Shown here: in pieces, positions 37,740-46,671 of the stretch
Position numbering within the stretch: the first letter of the stretch is position 1
Layout of the letters: every line of letters starts with the position of its first letter
From: Burkholderiales bacterium 8X
Lineage (GTDB): Bacteria; Pseudomonadota; Gammaproteobacteria; Burkholderiales; Burkholderiaceae_C
Reading direction: 5' to 3'
DNA length: 64,000 nucleotides
Assembly (NCBI GenBank): GCA_902506565.1
Contig: LR732703.1
Location: 1,322,525-1,386,524 of the forward strand
Translations under genes and position numbers: made by a program
The notes under the pieces: generated by a model
What the model was told of the DNA's origin: nothing
The model's database searches: none
Seen by the model: the letters and a program-made list of their open reading frames with translations, nothing else

Positions 37740-38852
37740 ATGTACAAAAACCTCGTGGGCCGCGCCGTGCTGGCGCTGGCAGCCACTTGTTTTCTTCCCC
37801 TTTCCCCGACTTTTGCAGAGGCGCCGCCGGGCGGTCCGGCCGATCCGCTCAAGATCGGCTTCGTGTACGTCGCGCCGATCACCGATGCCGGCTGGGTGCG
37901 GCAGCACGAGGAGGGCCGAAAGGCCGTCCAGGCCGCGCTGGGCGACAAGGTCAAGACCACCTTCGTCGAGAACGTGCCGGAGGGCCCCGATGCCGAGCGG
38001 GTGATCCGCGACCTCGCCCGCGAAGGTCATCGGCTGATCTTCACGCCCAGCTTCGGCTACATGGAGCCGACGATGAAGGTGGCGCGCGAGTTCCCGGAGG
38101 TCCGCTTCGAGTCGATCACGGGCTACAAGACCGCGCCGAACGTGGCCACCGCGAATGCCCGCTACTACGAGGGGCGTTACCTGGCCGGCGTCGCCGCCGG
38201 CCGCATGACTCGCAGCAACCTGGCCGGCTACGTGGCCGGCTTCCCGATCCCCGAAGTGCTGCAGGGCATCGATGCCTTCACGCTCGGCATGCGTTCGGTC
38301 AATCCCAAGGCCGAGGTCAAGGTGGTGTGGCTCGACGTCTGGTTCGACCCGCCGAAGGAGCGCGACGCAGCCATGGCGCTCTTCAACCAGAACGTCGACG
38401 TGATCGCCTTCCACACCGGCTCGACCGCCGTCATGGCTGCAGCGCAGGAGCGCGGCAAGATGGCCATCGCCTACCACTCGGACATGCGCAAGGTCGCGCC
38501 GGATGCGCAGCTCCTCGCGGTGACCCACCTTTGGGGCGACTACTACACGGAGCGCGCCCGCGCCGTGCTCGACGGCAGCTGGAAGCCCGGCAACGTCTGG
38601 GGCGGGGTCAGGGAAGGAATGATCCGGGTCGGCGACTTCGGACCGAAGGTTCCGAAGAGCGTGCAGGACGAGGTGCTCGCGCGCCAGCAGGACATCGCCT
38701 CCGGCAAGCTCAAGGTCTTCGGTGCCGCGGGCGCAGACATCCGCGACAACCGGGGCAAGCTGCGGATCGCGAAAGGCCAGGCGCTCGGCGACGAGCAGAT
38801 CCTGGCGATCGACTGGCTGGTGGAAGGCGTCTCCGGCCGGGTCGACCGATGA
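37740..38852 (+). CDS. Second BMP-family substrate-binding protein (non-lipidated)
   Basis: A 370-residue PnrA/BmpA-like receptor clearly paralogous to the one at 28396-29574: both share GWVRQHE/GWTFAHD-type openings, FGYMEP, GYKTA and IPEVL motifs in the same order. Unlike its paralogue it has a Sec signal peptide (AVLALAATCFLPLSPTFA) without a proper lipobox, so it is probably free in the periplasm. No ATPase or permease is adjacent; it may share the transporter upstream or act as a second-specificity receptor. It is convergent with the acyltransferase gene. Confidence 0.9.
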   Translation: MYKNLVGRAVLALAATCFLPLSPTFAEAPPGGPADPLKIGFVYVAPITDAGWVRQHEEGRKAVQAALGDKVKTTFVENVPEGPDAERVIRDLAREGHRLIFTPSFGYMEPTMKVAREFPEVRFESITGYKTAPNVATANARYYEGRYLAGVAAGRMTRSNLAGYVAGFPIPEVLQGIDAFTLGMRSVNPKAEVKVVWLDVWFDPPKERDAAMALFNQNVDVIAFHTGSTAVMAAAQERGKMAIAYHSDMRKVAPDAQLLAVTHLWGDYYTERARAVLDGSWKPGNVWGGVREGMIRVGDFGPKVPKSVQDEVLARQQDIASGKLKVFGAAGADIRDNRGKLRIAKGQALGDEQILAIDWLVEGVSGRVDR

Positions 38853-38865
38853 AGCGGCCGCGACT

Positions 38866-39528
38866 TCAGTGAACGAAGCCGGCCGCCCGGTGGAAGTAGG
38901 CGGCATCCTGGTCGAGCGACTTGACCTCGACCGCCGGCTGCCCCGCATACACCTTGTACGGCGCCGCGTGCGCCTTGTTCAGGACCGAGCCTGCGCCGAG
39001 CACCGAGCGATCGGGCAGGGCCGCGCCGCCGAGTACCGTGACCCGGGTGCCGACCAGGCAATAGGCCCCGATGCGGATCGGCTTGCAGTCCTGCCGGCCC
39101 TCCATCACGTTGATGCCGTGCGTGATCAGCTGCGAGTGGTAGCCGGCGATGGTGGTGAAGGCGCCGATGTCGATGCGGTCGGTGCAATCGATGATGTGCT
39201 TCTTGGTGATGGCCGCATGATCGCCGACCGACAAGGTCGGCTCGCGCAGGGTGCGATGCCGGAAGTGCGCGCCGCCCGGCGGATGGCCGGTGATCCAGTT
39301 GCTGCGGTCGATCACCGAATGCGCGCCGCATTCGAGCCGCCCCAGGTGGATCGCGACATTGAAGTGGCCGATGAAGGCCTTCTCTTTCATCACGAGTTCG
39401 CCCGGGAAGATGTACGAGAGCCCGATGCGCGCATCGTCCGCGATCTCGTAGTGCCAGAACTTGCGCAGCGCCCAGCGCTTGATCGGCCAGGGCAGCGGCA
39501 CCACCAGCAGGCCGAAGAGGCGCTTCAT
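38866..39528 (-). CDS. Left-handed beta-helix (hexapeptide) acyltransferase, WcaF-like
   Basis: A 220-residue acyltransferase. Isoleucine-patch hexapeptide repeats occupy the middle and C-terminal parts (for example IGHFNVAIHLGRLECGAHSVIDR, shown as IGHFNVAIHLGRLEC, and IGAYCLVGTRVTVLGGAALP). The N-terminus resembles polysaccharide-associated O-acetyltransferases. Its ATG (39528) overlaps the glycosyltransferase stop (39525) by ATGA, so the two form a small operon, probably for exopolysaccharide or another cell-surface glycan. The acceptor is unknown. Confidence 0.82.
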   Translation of the reverse strand: MKRLFGLLVVPLPWPIKRWALRKFWHYEIADDARIGLSYIFPGELVMKEKAFIGHFNVAIHLGRLECGAHSVIDRSNWITGHPPGGAHFRHRTLREPTLSVGDHAAITKKHIIDCTDRIDIGAFTTIAGYHSQLITHGINVMEGRQDCKPIRIGAYCLVGTRVTVLGGAALPDRSVLGAGSVLNKAHAAPYKVYAGQPAVEVKSLDQDAAYFHRAAGFVH

Positions 39529-40670
39529 GCGAGCGCCTTCCGCTGTTCGATGACGCGGCGGTAGGTGTCGACGTAGTTCGACGCCATCTGGTTCGAGGTG
39601 TACTGGGCGGCGTTCTCGAGGCCGAGGCGGCGCATCTCACCAAGCCGCGAAGCCGATGCCTCGATGCGTTCGGCGATGGCCACCGGGTCGGTCGGGTCGA
39701 CGTACTCGGCGCCGGGGCCGCCGATTTCGTTCATGGGCGCGACGTTCGAGGTGAACACCGGGCAGCCGCAGGCCTGGGCCTCGATCACCGGCCAACCAAA
39801 GCCTTCCTGCAGCGATGGAAAGAGGAGAGCGGTCGCGCTCGAATAGAGCGCGCGCAGCTCTTCGTGCGAGACCCGCTGCACGGTCGTGATTCGATCGGCC
39901 ACGCCGTGCCTGGCGGCGGTTTCGGCCATCTCCGGCACCAGCTCCGGGCCGACGAACAGCAACCGGTCGACCGGCGCGGGCACGCCGGTCTCGGCTGCAC
40001 GCTGCTGCAGCGCGATGAAGGCGGCCAGCACGTTTCGCCGGTTCTTGCGGTCGAGATCCCAGCCGACGTGCATCAGATACTTGCCCCGAACCGGCGCCCC
40101 GAAGCGTTCGAGCAGGCGCTGCGCTTCTGCCGGCTCCACCGGATGGAAGTCGTCGTTCAAGCCGTTCATGACGGTGATGACGCGTGACTCCGGCGCGATC
40201 CGCAGCTTGAGCAGCTCGCGCCGGGTCAGGTGCGACACGCAGGCGACCAGGTCCGCCGCGCCCAGACCCTTGCAGATCAGGCGCTGGAACAGGCGGCCGG
40301 TCCAGCCGACCTTCCAGCCATCGATCATGCCGAGCGAAGCCTGCACCGCGATCACGTCGTGGCAGGTGATGACGTTGGGCTTGGAGCGCACCCGCGGAAC
40401 GTACATGCCGTTCGAGTGATCCGCGATGTGAACCACGTCCGCCCATTTCAGGTCTTGCGCGAGCGAAGGCAGGAACAGGACGAACTTGTCGAGGTAGCCG
40501 AGCCACTTCCACAGGCGGGAGCTGCTGGGCACCAGGAGCAAACGCTTGGGCGGACTGATCACCCGAAGCTCGCAGCCCAACCGGGGAAGTTCACGTTCCA
40601 GGATGCGGCTGAAGGCGAGCATGCTGGTCTGTCCGTCCGGGACATAGTTCCCGATGAGAAGCACTTTCAT
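39525..40670 (-). CDS. Group 1 (GT4-like) glycosyltransferase
   Basis: A 381-residue GT-B fold glycosyltransferase. Typical features are MKVLLIGNYVPDGQTS at the start, HIADHSNGMYVPR, the donor-site segment LFPSLQEGFGWPVIEAQACG (residues about 276-295, containing the E-x7-E pattern) and the late TSNVAPMNEIGG. It is translationally coupled to the downstream acyltransferase. It could modify a surface glycan; no polymerase or flippase is in the window, so it is not a full polysaccharide locus. It is divergent from guanine deaminase across 163 bp. Confidence 0.88.
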   Translation of the reverse strand: MKVLLIGNYVPDGQTSMLAFSRILERELPRLGCELRVISPPKRLLLVPSSSRLWKWLGYLDKFVLFLPSLAQDLKWADVVHIADHSNGMYVPRVRSKPNVITCHDVIAVQASLGMIDGWKVGWTGRLFQRLICKGLGAADLVACVSHLTRRELLKLRIAPESRVITVMNGLNDDFHPVEPAEAQRLLERFGAPVRGKYLMHVGWDLDRKNRRNVLAAFIALQQRAAETGVPAPVDRLLFVGPELVPEMAETAARHGVADRITTVQRVSHEELRALYSSATALLFPSLQEGFGWPVIEAQACGCPVFTSNVAPMNEIGGPGAEYVDPTDPVAIAERIEASASRLGEMRRLGLENAAQYTSNQMASNYVDTYRRVIEQRKALA

Positions 40671-40833
40671 TGTGAGCGGGTGCTCCTGTCGTCTTCGCGA
40701 GAAATCATGGTTTTTGGTAAGGCGGCAACCGAGAATTATGTTCGACCGTGCCGAGCCGGCGAAAAAAGGCTTATGGACTTCATACGTACTTTCGCATGGT
40801 CGGCGAACCTGATTGACTTACGCTCTCGCCCCA

Positions 40834-42117
40834 ATGCAAGCCTACCGAGCCTCCCTGCTGCGCTTCGACCCCGAGGGGCGCCCGATCTACGACGAAGACG
40901 GCCTGCTGGTCGTGGGGCCCGACCCCCAAGGCCGCCAGCGGGTCGTGGCCGCAGGTGACTTCCGCGAGGTCAAGGCGCGCCATCCGAAGGTGGCCGTCTC
41001 GCACCTTCCGGGCCGCATCCTGGCCCCCGGCTTCGTCGACATGCACATCCACTTTCCGCAGACCGACATCATCGGCGCGCCCGCCGACGGCTTGCTGCCC
41101 TGGCTGGAGAACTACACCTTCCCTGCCGAGAGCCGGTTCGCCGACCCCGCGCATTCGGCCGAAGTGGCCGAGGTGTTCTTCGACGAACTGCTGCGCAACG
41201 GCGTCACCACCTCGCTGACCTTCGCCACCTCGCATCCGGCATCGGTCGATGCCTTCTTCGAAGTGGCCGAGCGGCGTCGGCTCCGGATGATTTCCGGGAA
41301 GGTGCTGCAGGATCGTCATTCGCCGGACGGTGTACGCGACGAGACTGAACGCAGTCTGACCGACACCGAGGACCTGATCCGCCGGTGGCACCAGGTCGAT
41401 CGGCTGGGCTATGCGATCACGCCGCGTTTCGCGCCGACCAGCACCGACGCCCAGCTGCGCGGAGCCGGCGAGCTGGCGGCGCGCTATCCCGACACCTGGA
41501 TCCACTCGCATGTCGCCGAGAACAAGGACGAGGTGAAGTGGGCGCGCGAACTGTTCCCAGGCGCGCGGTCGTACCTGGACGTCTACAACGGTTTCGGATT
41601 GATGCGCGAGCGGGCGGTCTACGCGCATTGCATCCATTTCGACGACGACGATCGGCGGCTGATGCGCGATACCGGCACCGCCTCCGCGGTCAGCCCCACC
41701 AGCAATCTGTTCCTCGGCAGCGGCTTCTTCGACTTCGAAGGCGCCGATCGCATCGGCTATCGCTACGGCCTCGCGAGCGACGTGGGCGGCGGCACCAGCT
41801 TCAGTCCCTTCGCCACCATGATGGCGGCCTACTACGTGGGTCGCGAGGGCCAGACCAAGCCGGGCGTCAGCATCGCGCCTTCTGCGCTCTGGTGGCGCCA
41901 CACCGGCGGCGCCGCCGAAGCGCTGGGCCTCGCCGGCGTCATCGGCAACCTGCAGCCGGGCTGCGAGGCGGACTTCGTGGTGATCGACCCGAAAGCCACG
42001 CCGATGCTCGCCCGCAAGACCGGGCTGGCGGCCAATCTCGAGGAACTGCTGTTCTCGATGATCGTGCTGGGGGACGACCGGCTGATCGAACGCACGGTCA
42101 TTTCGCAGGCGCTCTAG
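40834..42117 (+). CDS. guaD: Guanine deaminase
   Basis: A 427-residue amidohydrolase converting guanine to xanthine, the substrate of XdhAB. Zinc ligands and signature stretches are plain: PGFVDMHIHFPQTD (about 62), ITPRFAPTSTDAQ, HSHVAENKDEVKWA (about 223), AHCIHFDDDD, CPTSNLFLGSG-like SPTSNLFLGSGFFD and the catalytic-Asp region GLASDVGGGTSFS. It closely parallels E. coli GuaD in order and length. ATG 40834 is preferred over an in-frame TTG at 40813. It closes the purine supercluster at its right-hand end. Confidence 0.95.
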   Translation: MQAYRASLLRFDPEGRPIYDEDGLLVVGPDPQGRQRVVAAGDFREVKARHPKVAVSHLPGRILAPGFVDMHIHFPQTDIIGAPADGLLPWLENYTFPAESRFADPAHSAEVAEVFFDELLRNGVTTSLTFATSHPASVDAFFEVAERRRLRMISGKVLQDRHSPDGVRDETERSLTDTEDLIRRWHQVDRLGYAITPRFAPTSTDAQLRGAGELAARYPDTWIHSHVAENKDEVKWARELFPGARSYLDVYNGFGLMRERAVYAHCIHFDDDDRRLMRDTGTASAVSPTSNLFLGSGFFDFEGADRIGYRYGLASDVGGGTSFSPFATMMAAYYVGREGQTKPGVSIAPSALWWRHTGGAAEALGLAGVIGNLQPGCEADFVVIDPKATPMLARKTGLAANLEELLFSMIVLGDDRLIERTVISQAL

Positions 42118-42231
42118 CAACCCGGTCGCGAGGGATGGCGTGGAGGGTCGGCAGCCCCGTGGAGAGGCACGGGCGCATGCCACAATCGCGCCTCCCCCCA
42201 AGGCACCCCAGCACCAGCACCTCGAGCGCAT

Positions 42232-42798
42232 ATGAGCATCAAGAGCGACAAGTGGATCCGCCGCATGGCCGAACAGAACGGCATGATCGAACCCTTCGAG
42301 CCCGGCCAGGTCCGCCAGCACAAGGGCCAGCGCGTCATCAGCTACGGCACCTCGAGCTATGGCTACGACATCCGCTGCGCACCCGAGTTCAAGGTCTTCA
42401 CCAACATCCACAGCACGGTGGTCGACCCGAAGAACTTCGACGAGAAGAGCTTCGTCGACATGCATGGCGACCACTGCATCATCCCGCCGAACAGCTTCGC
42501 GCTGGCCCGCACCGTCGAGTACTTCCGCATTCCGCGCAACGTGCTGACCATCTGCCTCGGCAAGAGCACCTATGCACGCTGCGGAATCATCGTCAACGTC
42601 ACGCCCTTCGAGCCCGAGTGGGAAGGCTTCGTCACGCTCGAGTTCAGCAACACCACGCCGCTGCCGGCCAAGATCTATGCGGGCGAGGGATGCGCGCAGG
42701 TGCTGTTCTTCGAGAGCGACGAGGTCTGCGAGACCAGCTACAAGGACCGGGGCGGCAAGTACCAGGGCCAGGTCGGCGTCACGCTGCCGGTCGCCTAG
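42232..42798 (+). CDS. dcd: dCTP deaminase
   Basis: A 188-residue trimeric dUTPase-fold enzyme that deaminates dCTP to dUTP for thymidylate synthesis. The sequence is strongly conserved: [55 protein letters not shown] (Ser/Arg active site), and [15 protein letters not shown] with the catalytic Glu. Length is standard. It starts 114 bp after guanine deaminase and probably belongs to a different transcription unit with the following metallopeptidase region. Confidence 0.97.
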   Translation: MSIKSDKWIRRMAEQNGMIEPFEPGQVRQHKGQRVISYGTSSYGYDIRCAPEFKVFTNIHSTVVDPKNFDEKSFVDMHGDHCIIPPNSFALARTVEYFRIPRNVLTICLGKSTYARCGIIVNVTPFEPEWEGFVTLEFSNTTPLPAKIYAGEGCAQVLFFESDEVCETSYKDRGGKYQGQVGVTLPVA

Positions 42799-42927
42799 GA
42801 GGCCTTGCCCTCCTGCGCCGATTGGCGCGGTCCTACAGCCAGTCGCGCTGCCAGCGGCAGCTCATGCATGGGGCCTTGCCTCAGCATCTCTTCCATTCCG
42901 CGGGAGGCCGCGGGTTCGGAGCCAGAG

Positions 42928-43197
42928 ATGTCGATGTTCAAGGGCAGCGGCCCATCCAGTCCCCTTCGCATGCTGATGCTGGCGGTACTCGCCGCGTTGG
43001 TGCTGGCGCAGGCGGCAGCGCTGGTGGTGGTCGCTCAGTCGCAGGTCCAGAAGGCCGAGATGCGGGCAGCCATGGAGCAAGCCGAGCGTGTCGCCGCCGA
43101 GCGTTCGTTCGGTCGGCAACCCGACAGGTTGGCGCGCCGCGCCGCCGATGCAAGCAACGACAACCTGATGAGCGTCGGTTACGTCGCGGCACGTTGA
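42928..43197 (+). CDS. Small single-pass membrane protein, hypothetical
   Basis: An 89-residue protein with one hydrophobic helix (MLMLAVLAALVLAQAAALVVV, residues about 16-36) and a soluble, charged C-terminal half (VQKAEMRAAMEQAERVAAE, likely helical). ATG 42928 is preferred because GGAG lies 6 bases upstream; an earlier in-frame ATG at 42805 would add 41 unremarkable residues. No homologue is recognised. It lies between dcd and the metallopeptidase gene and ends 68 bp before it. Confidence 0.6.
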   Translation: MSMFKGSGPSSPLRMLMLAVLAALVLAQAAALVVVAQSQVQKAEMRAAMEQAERVAAERSFGRQPDRLARRAADASNDNLMSVGYVAAR

Positions 43198-43265
43198 GGC
43201 TGCTCATCGTTCGCAGCCGCGCGTACCATCGTCTGGCTGGCCTCGAGCGGCCTTAGGAGAATCAC

Positions 43266-44144
43266 ATGCGCTGGGAAGGCAACGAACAGTCCGACAACGT
43301 CGAGGATCGCCGCAGCGGCGGCGGTGGATTCGGCGGCTTGCCGATCGGCGGCGGCACCGTCGGACTCGGTACGGTGGCGATCGCGGTCGTCGCGGGTTGG
43401 ATCTTCGGCATCAACCCACTGACGCTCCTCGGCCTCATGAGCGGTAGCGGGCCGGCACCCCAGGTGCAGCAGCAGGGCCCCGCGCCGAAGCCGCCGGCCA
43501 ACGACCGCGAGGCGTCCTTCGTCTCGACGGTGCTGCGCAACACCGAGGTCGTCTGGAGCGACGTGTTCCGGCAGAACGGCGGTACTTACCAGCCGGCGCG
43601 CCTGGTGCTGTTCCGGGGCGCGACGCCGACTGCGTGCGGCACCGGGCAGGCCGCCATGGGCCCCTTCTATTGCCCCGGAGACAAGAAGGTCTACATCGAC
43701 CTCGGCTTCTACGACACCCTTCGAAACCAACTCGGCGCGCCGGGCGAGTTCGCGCAGGCCTATGTCATCGCCCACGAGGTTGGCCACCATGTCCAGGACG
43801 AACTCGGCATCACCGGCAAGGTCGACCAGATGCGTGGCCGACTGAGCCAGTCGCAGAACAATGCATTGAGCGTGCGGGTCGAATTGCAGGCGGATTGCTT
43901 CGCCGGCATCTGGGCCCACCATTCGCAGGAATCCAAGCAGTGGCTCGACCCCGGCGACATCGAGGCGGCGATGAACGCCGCCCAGAAGATCGGTGACGAT
44001 GCCCTGCAGCGCTCGGCCGGGCGCGCGGTGGTGCCCGACAGCTTCACGCACGGCTCGAGCGCACAGCGCCAGCGTTGGTTCGCCGCGGGCTTCAAGTCCG
44101 GCCGGGTGCAGGATTGCGACACCTTCGCGGCCAAGTCGCTCTGA
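43266..44144 (+). CDS. ypfJ: YpfJ-like neutral zinc metallopeptidase
   Basis: A 292-residue member of the YpfJ (KPN_02809) family. The N-terminus MRWEGNEQSDNVEDRR is family-typical, followed by a Gly-rich stretch and one transmembrane helix (GLGTVAIAVVAGWIFGINPL). The HExxH zinc motif is HEVGHHVQ with the first His at residue 170, and later ELQADCFAGIWAH supplies the third-ligand region. Physiological substrate is unknown for the family. AGGAG lies 8 bases before the ATG. Confidence 0.92.
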   Translation: MRWEGNEQSDNVEDRRSGGGGFGGLPIGGGTVGLGTVAIAVVAGWIFGINPLTLLGLMSGSGPAPQVQQQGPAPKPPANDREASFVSTVLRNTEVVWSDVFRQNGGTYQPARLVLFRGATPTACGTGQAAMGPFYCPGDKKVYIDLGFYDTLRNQLGAPGEFAQAYVIAHEVGHHVQDELGITGKVDQMRGRLSQSQNNALSVRVELQADCFAGIWAHHSQESKQWLDPGDIEAAMNAAQKIGDDALQRSAGRAVVPDSFTHGSSAQRQRWFAAGFKSGRVQDCDTFAAKSL

Positions 44145-44205
44145 CCCGGCGCAGTCACCATGCCGTCATGGGCGGTTATTGGTGCAATGCCACAATACGC
44201 GGTTC

Positions 44206-45681
44206 ATGACCAGTTCCTTCTCCAACCTCAACTTAGCCGAACCCCTCGCCCGCGCCGTCGCCGAAATGGGCTACGAGACGATGACGCCGATCCAGGAGCA
44301 AGCCATCCCGGTGGTGTTGTCCGGCCAGGACGTCATGGGCGCCGCCCAGACCGGCACCGGCAAGACCGCGGCCTTCTCGCTGCCGCTGCTGCAGCGGATG
44401 TTGAAGCACGAGAACAGCTCGACCTCGCCGGCACGGCACCCGGTCCGGGCGCTGGTTCTGCTTCCGACCCGCGAACTCGCCGACCAGGTCGCGCAGCAGG
44501 TCAAGCTCTACGCCAAGTACACGCAGCTTCGAAGCGCGGTGGTGTTCGGCGGCATCGACATGAAGCCGCAGACCGTGGAACTGAAAAAGGGCGTCGAGGT
44601 GCTGGTCGCCACGCCCGGCCGGCTGCTCGACCACATCGAAGCCAAGAACGCGGTGCTGAACCAGGTCGAGTACGTGGTGCTCGACGAGGCCGACCGGATG
44701 CTGGACATCGGCTTCCTCCCCGACCTGCAGCGCATCCTGTCGTATTTGCCGAAGCAGCGCACCACGCTGCTCTTCTCGGCCACCTTCTCTCCCGAGATCA
44801 AGCGTCTGGCCGGCAGCTACCTGCAGAACCCTATCACCATCGAGGTGGCCCGGCCGAACGAGACCGCGTCCACGGTCGAGCAGCATTTCTATAGCGTCGG
44901 CGACGACGACAAGCGCCGCGCCCTCAAGCAGATCGTGCAGCAGCGCGGCATCACGCAGGCCTTCGTGTTTGTGAACAGCAAGCTCGGCTGCGCGCGCCTG
45001 GCGCGTTCGCTGGAGCGCGAGGGCCTGAAGACCACCGCCCTCCACGGCGACAAGAGCCAGGACGAGCGCCTCAAGGCCCTGGCCGCCTTCAAGGCGGGCG
45101 AAGTCGACCTGCTGGTCGCCACCGACGTCGCCGCGCGCGGGCTCGACATCAAGGACGTTCCGGCGGTCTTCAATTTCGACATTCCGTTCAATGCCGAGGA
45201 CTACGTGCACCGCATCGGGCGCACCGGCCGCGCCGGCGCCTCGGGTCTTGCGGTGAGTTTCGCGAGCGGCGGCAACGATGTCCGGCTGGTTGCCGACATC
45301 GAGAAGCTGATCAAGAAGAAGATCGAACTCGAGGCCATCGAGTTCGAGGAAGACCGCCCGCGCGGCCGCATCAACGACGGGCGCCGGCACTGGCGCGAAG
45401 AGGGCGAGACCGGCGATCCGAGGGATGTTCTCGATGCGCCTCGCGAGCGTTCGGCAGATGCCAGGTCGCCGTCCCGCAGCGGCGGTCGGCCGCACCGCGC
45501 ACCCGCCGCGCCGCGCGATCCGTTCTTCGAGCAGCCCTACCAGCCGCCGGAGCGCGAGGCAGCGCCCAGCTGGGAAGCAGCTGCCAAGACCGGTCCGGCG
45601 CGCGGCATCTCCGCCAACATCAAGAGCAAGCGAAAGGTGCCGGCGCTTTTCAAGAGCGTCGCGCCGAACCAGCAGGCCTGA
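44206..45681 (+). CDS. rhlE: DEAD-box RNA helicase, RhlE type
   Basis: A 491-residue DEAD-box helicase. Motifs in order: Q motif (TPIQEQAIP, about 27), I AQTGTGKT (about 46), Ia PTRELADQ, II LDEADRML, III SATFS, IV FVFVNSK, V ATDVAARGLDI and VI HRIGRTGRAG. The C-terminal ~110 residues are an Arg/Pro-rich basic tail ending in SKRKVPALFKSVA, typical of RhlE proteins that act in mRNA decay or ribosome assembly. ATG 44206 gives the canonical MTSSFSNLNLAEPL start. Confidence 0.95.
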   Translation: MTSSFSNLNLAEPLARAVAEMGYETMTPIQEQAIPVVLSGQDVMGAAQTGTGKTAAFSLPLLQRMLKHENSSTSPARHPVRALVLLPTRELADQVAQQVKLYAKYTQLRSAVVFGGIDMKPQTVELKKGVEVLVATPGRLLDHIEAKNAVLNQVEYVVLDEADRMLDIGFLPDLQRILSYLPKQRTTLLFSATFSPEIKRLAGSYLQNPITIEVARPNETASTVEQHFYSVGDDDKRRALKQIVQQRGITQAFVFVNSKLGCARLARSLEREGLKTTALHGDKSQDERLKALAAFKAGEVDLLVATDVAARGLDIKDVPAVFNFDIPFNAEDYVHRIGRTGRAGASGLAVSFASGGNDVRLVADIEKLIKKKIELEAIEFEEDRPRGRINDGRRHWREEGETGDPRDVLDAPRERSADARSPSRSGGRPHRAPAAPRDPFFEQPYQPPEREAAPSWEAAAKTGPARGISANIKSKRKVPALFKSVAPNQQA

Positions 45682-45772
45682 TCGACAGGCTTCATCGGCA
45701 GGCCTTATCGGCAGGCATTTACTGCGGGCTTGAACCGCAGGCCTTTGCTGCGGGCCTGAACTGCAAGGCCGA
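45679..45772. repeat. Degenerate tandem repeats after rhlE
   Basis: Two families of short imperfect direct repeats fill the gap between rhlE and apaH: ATCGGCAGGC-like units (three, 45681-45717) and TGCGGGCTTGAACCGCAGGC-like units (two, 45723-45767). They do not encode a supported protein and do not form a clean terminator stem. Origin by local slippage is likely. Confidence 0.5.
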
Positions 45773-45805
45773 ACCCGCGAGTCTCGACTCGCCGGCTTCA
45801 GCCGC

Positions 45806-46648
45806 TCACACCGGCTTCTGTGCCTTCGGGCAGCGCACCTGCATCAGCTCGCGCTCATCCAGCGTGGCCCCGATGCGCACCGCGCTCAGGCAACCTCCCC
45901 ATACGCAACCGGTATCGGTCGAGATCAGGTCGGGCCGCGAGACCCAGCCGAGCGTCGACCAATGGCCGAAGGCGATGGTGGCGCCGCTGGTGAGGCGGCC
46001 GGGCACGTCGAACCACGGCATGAAGCCGGGCGGCGGCGCGCTGCTCGCGTCCTTGGTGTCGAATTCCATGGCGCCTCGGGCATCGCAGTAGCGCAGCCGG
46101 GTAAGGGCGTTCACGATCACGCGCAGGCGGCTGCTGCCGGTCAGCGCGTCGTCCCATTGCGCGGGTTCGTTGCCGTACATGGTTTGCAGGAAGTCGCCCC
46201 AATCGGCGCCGCGCAGCACCGTTTCGACTTCGCCCGCGAGGTCGATCGTCCTGGCGAGGCTCCACTGCGGCAGCACGCCGGCGTGGACCATCAGCAGATC
46301 CCTTCCGCCTCGTTCGAGGTGCAATGCGAGATGTTGATGGCGAAGCCAATCGAGCAGCGCGACTCGATCGGTCGCGTCCAGGATGCAACCGATGGTGTCC
46401 TTGCGCCCCGCCTTGCGCGCGCCGCGCGCCACGCCGAGCAGGTGCAGGTCATGGTTGCCGAGGAGGGCGGTCGCCGCCGTGCCGTAGCGCTGCATGCGGC
46501 GCAGGACATCGAGCGAAGCGGGGCCGCGGTTGACCAGGTCGCCCAGCAGGACGAGCCGGTCGCGGCTCGGAGAGAAGTCGATGTGATCCAGCAGTTGCTG
46601 CAGCGGCGCGTCGCAGCCCTGCACGTCACCGATCAAGTAAAGTGCCAT
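45806..46648 (-). CDS. apaH: Symmetrical bis(5'-nucleosyl)-tetraphosphatase
   Basis: A 280-residue metallophosphatase that hydrolyses Ap4A to two ADP. Motifs are complete: GDVQGC (residues about 7-12), GDLVNRGP, LLGNHDLHLLG, HAGVLP and FGHWS. The length matches E. coli ApaH. The start is ATG 46648; an upstream in-frame extension to 46771 would overlap the divergent gene and carries no homology. Ap4A hydrolases influence stress signalling and RNA capping. Its start codon lies only 23 bp from that of the divergent CNNM/CorC gene. Confidence 0.95.
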   Translation of the reverse strand: MALYLIGDVQGCDAPLQQLLDHIDFSPSRDRLVLLGDLVNRGPASLDVLRRMQRYGTAATALLGNHDLHLLGVARGARKAGRKDTIGCILDATDRVALLDWLRHQHLALHLERGGRDLLMVHAGVLPQWSLARTIDLAGEVETVLRGADWGDFLQTMYGNEPAQWDDALTGSSRLRVIVNALTRLRYCDARGAMEFDTKDASSAPPPGFMPWFDVPGRLTSGATIAFGHWSTLGWVSRPDLISTDTGCVWGGCLSAVRIGATLDERELMQVRCPKAQKPV

Positions 46649-46671
46649 GGTCCTCATTCTCTCGCGCGTAC

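Noticed and set aside
45679..45772. CRISPR-like repeats
   Set aside because: Repeats are short, degenerate, of two types and without regular unique spacers or cas genes.
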